DNA of 6,595 nucleotides from Thermoanaerobacterium sp. (GTDB lineage Bacteria > Bacillota > Thermoanaerobacteria > Thermoanaerobacterales > Thermoanaerobacteraceae), in assembly GCA_029960905.1 (NCBI GenBank), contig JASBVU010000103.1, forward strand, positions 1-6,595, in the 5' to 3' direction. The position numbers and the translations under genes are program-made. Below are positions 5,747 through 6,595 of this stretch, piece after piece; position 1 is the stretch's first letter, and each line of letters opens with the position of its first letter. The notes beneath the pieces are model-generated. The model made no database searches and was not told the origin of the DNA. It saw nothing but the letters and a program-made list of their open reading frames with translations.

Positions 5747-6595
5747 ATGCTAGTATCGTATTCATGGTTAAAAGACTACGTAGATTTATCTGTTGATGCA
5801 AAAAAATTGGCCGATGATCTTACGATGTCAGGTTCAAAAGTTGAGACTATCAAAAGTTACGGCGATGTGATAAATAATGTAGTGATAGGCAAGATTATAT
5901 CTTTGGAAAAGCACCCTGATGCTTCAAAGCTTCAAATAGGAATTGTAGATATAGGGAAAGAAAAATTGCAGATAATAACAGGTGCTCAGAATGTGAAAGT
6001 AGGTGATTATATACCTGTTGCGCTTCACGGTTCAACGCTGCCTGGTGGTGTAAAAATCAAAAGAGGTAAATTAAGAGGCATCGAATCAAATGGAATGATG
6101 TGTTCTGCCAAAGAATTAGGATTAGATGAAGGTCTGCTTCCGGAATACCAGAGAAACGGCATATTTATCCTTCCTGAGCTCCCTTTAGGTGAGGATGTGA
6201 GAAAGGCCCTTGAACTTGATGATGTAATAGAATTTGAAATAACGCCAAATAGGCCTGATTGCCTTTCGATAGTTGGAATTGCCAGAGAAGCTGCAGCTAC
6301 GTACAGAAAAGGCTACAGGATGCCTGAAATTAAAATAAGCGAAGTTGACGACAAAAACCCAGCTACTGTCACAATTGAAGCAGATGATTTGTGCTTCAGA
6401 TACGTTGCGAGAGTGATAAGAAACGCGAAAATCGGCCCATCACCTATGTGGATGCAAATGCGACTGTTAAAAGCTGGCATAAGACCGATAAACAACATAG
6501 TAGATGTGACAAATTACGTTATGATGGAATTAGGACAGCCTCTACATGCTTTTGACTTAGACAAAGTCAAAAACAGGCATATTATCGTAAGAAGG
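5747..6595 (+). CDS. pheT: Phenylalanine--tRNA ligase beta subunit (partial, 3' end outside window)
   Basis: Beta subunit of phenylalanyl-tRNA synthetase; it binds tRNA and carries the editing site that clears Tyr-tRNA-Phe. The window holds the first 283 codons of a protein usually near 800 residues, and the frame is open to the last base. After the N-terminal [14 protein letters not shown] comes an EMAP-II-like tRNA-binding OB fold at about 40-150 ([38 protein letters not shown]). Next is [14 protein letters not shown] at 162-175, then the start of the B3/B4 editing domain with [20 protein letters not shown] at 246-265 and LHAFD. ATG 5747 follows AAGGAGGA (5733-5740), which overlaps the pheS stop region, so the two are one operon under the T-box. 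Confidence 0.97.
   Translation, partial: MLVSYSWLKDYVDLSVDAKKLADDLTMSGSKVETIKSYGDVINNVVIGKIISLEKHPDASKLQIGIVDIGKEKLQIITGAQNVKVGDYIPVALHGSTLPGGVKIKRGKLRGIESNGMMCSAKELGLDEGLLPEYQRNGIFILPELPLGEDVRKALELDDVIEFEITPNRPDCLSIVGIAREAAATYRKGYRMPEIKISEVDDKNPATVTIEADDLCFRYVARVIRNAKIGPSPMWMQMRLLKAGIRPINNIVDVTNYVMMELGQPLHAFDLDKVKNRHIIVRR

Noticed and set aside
1..6595. Mobile elements, CRISPR arrays, tRNA or rRNA genes, defence or toxin genes
   Set aside because: No inverted-repeat-flanked transposase, spaced direct repeats, tRNA-like cloverleaf or unrecognised accessory gene could be seen. The window is housekeeping DNA throughout.

Overview
The window is AT-rich, chromosomal housekeeping DNA from a Gram-positive (Firmicutes) bacterium. 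The protein sequences, strong AGGAGG ribosome binding sites, frequent TTG starts, an L20-type attenuator before infC and a tRNA-Phe T-box before pheS suggest a thermophilic Clostridia lineage such as Thermoanaerobacterium/Thermoanaerobacter. The genus is an inference from sequence style, not from a search. Every gene lies on the + strand.

Layout: (1) the last codons of a possible upstream gene (1-38); (2) a 12-TM-type major facilitator transporter (109-1299, true start probably further upstream), followed after one base by aroC, chorismate synthase (1301-2347); (3) a near-consensus sigma-A promoter whose -35 box overlaps the aroC stop codon, then an attenuator leader and the translation operon infC-rpmI-rplT (IF3, L35, L20). 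Here infC begins at an AUU codon; (4) a TrmH/SpoU-family RNA methyltransferase directly after rplT; (5) a second near-consensus extended -10 promoter inside the end of that methyltransferase gene, a complete T-box riboswitch with a UUC (Phe) specifier and UGGU tRNA-end-binding sequence, then pheS and the first 283 codons of pheT (cut by the window end).

The genes serve translation (initiation factor, two large-subunit proteins, an RNA methyltransferase, phenylalanyl-tRNA synthetase) and aromatic biosynthesis (chorismate, the precursor of Phe). Neither aroC nor the methyltransferase gene has a visible terminator of its own. The conditional terminators of the infC leader and the T-box are the first terminators downstream of each.

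I found no undescribed multi-gene system. The most unusual signal is a cluster of five apparent frame breaks in about 270 bases (3530-3800). They garble the C-terminus of L20 and the N-terminus of the methyltransferase, while every other gene in the window is intact. Four of the five are best explained by loss of two bases and one by loss of a single A. Local sequence error is the likeliest cause. If the breaks are real, they would change the L20 domain that carries out autoregulation, next to the leader RNA it is expected to bind.
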